Of a stretch of 64,000 nucleotides of DNA, positions 62,589 to 64,000 are shown piece by piece (position 1 is the first letter of the stretch; the number at the start of each line of letters is the position of its first letter). Source of the DNA: Kriegella sp963975415. Its GTDB lineage: Bacteria > Bacteroidota > Bacteroidia > Flavobacteriales > Flavobacteriaceae. A program made the position numbers and the translations under genes. The notes under the pieces are model-generated. The model saw only the letters and a program-made list of their open reading frames with translations. It was not told the origin of the DNA and ran no database searches. The stretch covers positions 248,001 through 312,000 of the forward strand of contig NZ_CAXBGN010000006.1 of the NCBI RefSeq assembly GCF_963975415.1. Reading direction: 5' to 3'.

Positions 62589-64000
62589 ATGAGCAGCAAC
62601 AGCGAATTTGAAAGTATAGGTTTTGATTTGCCTAAGAATCAAAGCAATGTGATAAAGGTCATCGGCGTGGGAGGCGGTGGCAGTAACGCGATTAATCACA
62701 TGTTCCAGGCCGGAATAAATGGGGTCGATTTCGTAATTCTTAATACCGATCAACAGGCTTTGGATAATAGTCCGGTACCACATAAGATCCAATTGGGTGT
62801 ATCCCTTACCGAAGGTCTAGGGGCGGGCGCAAATCCTGAAGTCGGTGAGCAGGCTGCCTTAGAGAGCATGGAGGAAATAAAGGCTATGCTTAATACCACA
62901 ACAAAAATGATTTTTATCACCGCTGGTATGGGTGGGGGAACAGGTACTGGTGCTGCCCCTATTATAGCCAAACAAGCAAAGGAAATGGATGTTCTGACCG
63001 TAGGAATCGTGACCATGCCCTTTCTTTTTGAAGGTAAAATGAGATGCCAACAGGCTCAGTTGGGTATCGAAAAATTACGTTCCAATGTTGATTCGCTGAT
63101 CGTTATAAATAATAATAAACTTAGGGAAGTTTATGGAAACTTAGGCTTTAAAGCAGGTTTCTCAAAGGCAGATGAAGTCTTGGCTACTGCTGCTCGAGGT
63201 ATTGCAGAGGTAATTACCCATCACTATACACAAAATATTGACTTACGCGATGCGAAGACGGTGCTTTCGAATAGTGGCACAGCTATTATGGGTTCTTCGA
63301 TTGCTACGGGTTCCGCGAGAGCGAACGAGGCGATAATGAAAGCGTTAGATTCCCCATTATTGAACGATAACAAAATAAAAGGTGCCAAAAACGTATTGTT
63401 GCTTATCGTTTCTGGTTCACAAGAAATTACTATTGATGAGATTGGTGAGATCAATGATCATATTCAAGCTGAAGCGGGTCATGGTGCCAATATTATTATG
63501 GGTGTTGGTGAAGATGAAGATTTAGGCGAGGCTATTGCAGTCACGGTGATCGCCACTGGTTTTAATGTAGACCAACAAGATAATATCGTAAATACTGAAT
63601 CCAAGAAAATTATCCATACGCTTGAAGATGGTCAAAAGGCAGAACAAGACCTGACACCTAAAAACGTAGTGCACCAGTTAACGGAAGAGGAACCACCCGC
63701 GAAGCCTACGCCAAAAAGTGATTTTTTAAACAATGATGAAGAATTGGGTATGGACTTGATTCCGACATCTACATACATCAAGAACTTCAACGTATTTTAT
63801 GAAGAAGTGGTAGATGAAGTAGTTGCCAAAGATGTTAAAGAAGAAGATTTTATAATCATCGACTCACGTGATACCTTGAGCGATATTGAAGTGGTGGATC
63901 CGCAAGTGGTTTCTTCAAAAAGTTTTGAAGATGATCAGTTTGCCATGAGTTTTGACCTTCCCCTTGCCAATATAGACGAAGAGGAGGAAGAAAAAGAGAA
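62589..64000 (+). CDS. ftsZ: Cell-division GTPase FtsZ (cut by window end)
   Basis: Forms the cytokinetic ring. The frame starts ATG at 62589 and stays open to the window edge, giving 470 codons. The tubulin signature GGGTGTG is at 115-121 in FITAGMGGGTGTGAAP, and the nucleotide loop begins VGGGGSNAINHM. The core ends near residue 330. The rest is an acidic, low-complexity linker, longer than in most phyla and typical of Bacteroidota; the C-terminal peptide that binds FtsA lies beyond the window. Confidence 0.97.
   Translation, partial: MSSNSEFESIGFDLPKNQSNVIKVIGVGGGGSNAINHMFQAGINGVDFVILNTDQQALDNSPVPHKIQLGVSLTEGLGAGANPEVGEQAALESMEEIKAMLNTTTKMIFITAGMGGGTGTGAAPIIAKQAKEMDVLTVGIVTMPFLFEGKMRCQQAQLGIEKLRSNVDSLIVINNNKLREVYGNLGFKAGFSKADEVLATAARGIAEVITHHYTQNIDLRDAKTVLSNSGTAIMGSSIATGSARANEAIMKALDSPLLNDNKIKGAKNVLLLIVSGSQEITIDEIGEINDHIQAEAGHGANIIMGVGEDEDLGEAIAVTVIATGFNVDQQDNIVNTESKKIIHTLEDGQKAEQDLTPKNVVHQLTEEEPPAKPTPKSDFLNNDEELGMDLIPTSTYIKNFNVFYEEVVDEVVAKDVKEEDFIIIDSRDTLSDIEVVDPQVVSSKSFEDDQFAMSFDLPLANIDEEEEEKE

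Noticed and set aside
1..64000. tRNA or rRNA genes, CRISPR arrays, insertion sequences, prophage or toxin-antitoxin pairs
   Set aside because: Read for but not seen: no cloverleaf-like block, no regularly spaced repeats, no transposase, integrase or phage structural protein among the frames. A tRNA could still be missed by eye; a tRNAscan-type search would settle it.

Overview
The window is a chromosome segment from a member of the Bacteroidota, very probably the family Flavobacteriaceae. The evidence is: gliding-motility genes gldA, gldB and gldC; promoter elements of the Bacteroidota form TAnnTTTG; few Shine-Dalgarno sites; lipoproteins and secreted proteins of Bacteroidota type (DUF3857, GIN-domain, PagL-like); a bifunctional DAHP synthase/chorismate mutase; and a division cluster whose FtsZ has the long C-terminal extension of this phylum. 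A marine genus near Zobellia, Maribacter or Arenibacter is a guess from protein style only. No rRNA, tRNA, CRISPR array, insertion sequence or prophage was recognised.

Layout. 0-6.8 kb: end of metH, metF, a PagL-like outer-membrane deacylase, a GIN-domain lipoprotein, a beta-lactamase-fold hydrolase. 6.9-9.1 kb (minus): two-domain thioredoxin lipoprotein and gldA. 9.2-13.6 kb: aromatic amino-acid operon (prephenate dehydratase, aminotransferase, prephenate dehydrogenase, DAHP synthase/chorismate mutase). It is preceded by a Phe/Tyr-rich leader peptide with a complete attenuator. 14-25 kb: housekeeping genes (rsgA, dtd, two DUF3857 proteins, MazG-like, aroA, queA, rlmN, polyprenyl synthase). 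24.9-27.4 kb: an ECF sigma factor with an ECF-type promoter, a single-pass membrane protein and a coiled-coil/beta-barrel protein. 27.4-34.1 kb: zinc-ribbon protein, sugar dehydrogenase-like lipoprotein, dnaG, an atypical response regulator, nadE, gldB-gldC. 34.2-46.8 kb: an accessory stretch, almost all on the minus strand, of small enzymes, methyltransferases, AraC-type and MarR-type regulators, a glutaredoxin-like protein and a PhoD-like phosphatase. 46.9-48.8 kb: a small conserved protein, engB and an alpha/beta hydrolase. 49-64 kb: the division and cell-wall (dcw) operon mraZ-rsmH-ftsL-pbp-murE-mraY-murD-ftsW-murG-murC-ftsQ-ftsA-ftsZ, with ftsZ running off the end.

Regulation is the most rewarding part. 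The attenuator at 9231-9358 has all the parts expected of ribosome-stalling control. A MarR-type regulator with a C-terminal four-cysteine cluster has palindromes over its own promoter and over that of the neighbouring glutaredoxin-like gene. An identical 13-bp half-site lies just upstream of an AraC gene 3 kb away, suggesting a small, possibly redox-responsive regulon. mraZ has three GTGGTAA repeats at 10-bp spacing beside its promoter. Several core proteins show unexpected key-residue loss: DnaG has no zinc ligands, the response regulator has Glu for the phospho-acceptor Asp, and one DUF3857 paralogue lacks catalytic Cys and His.
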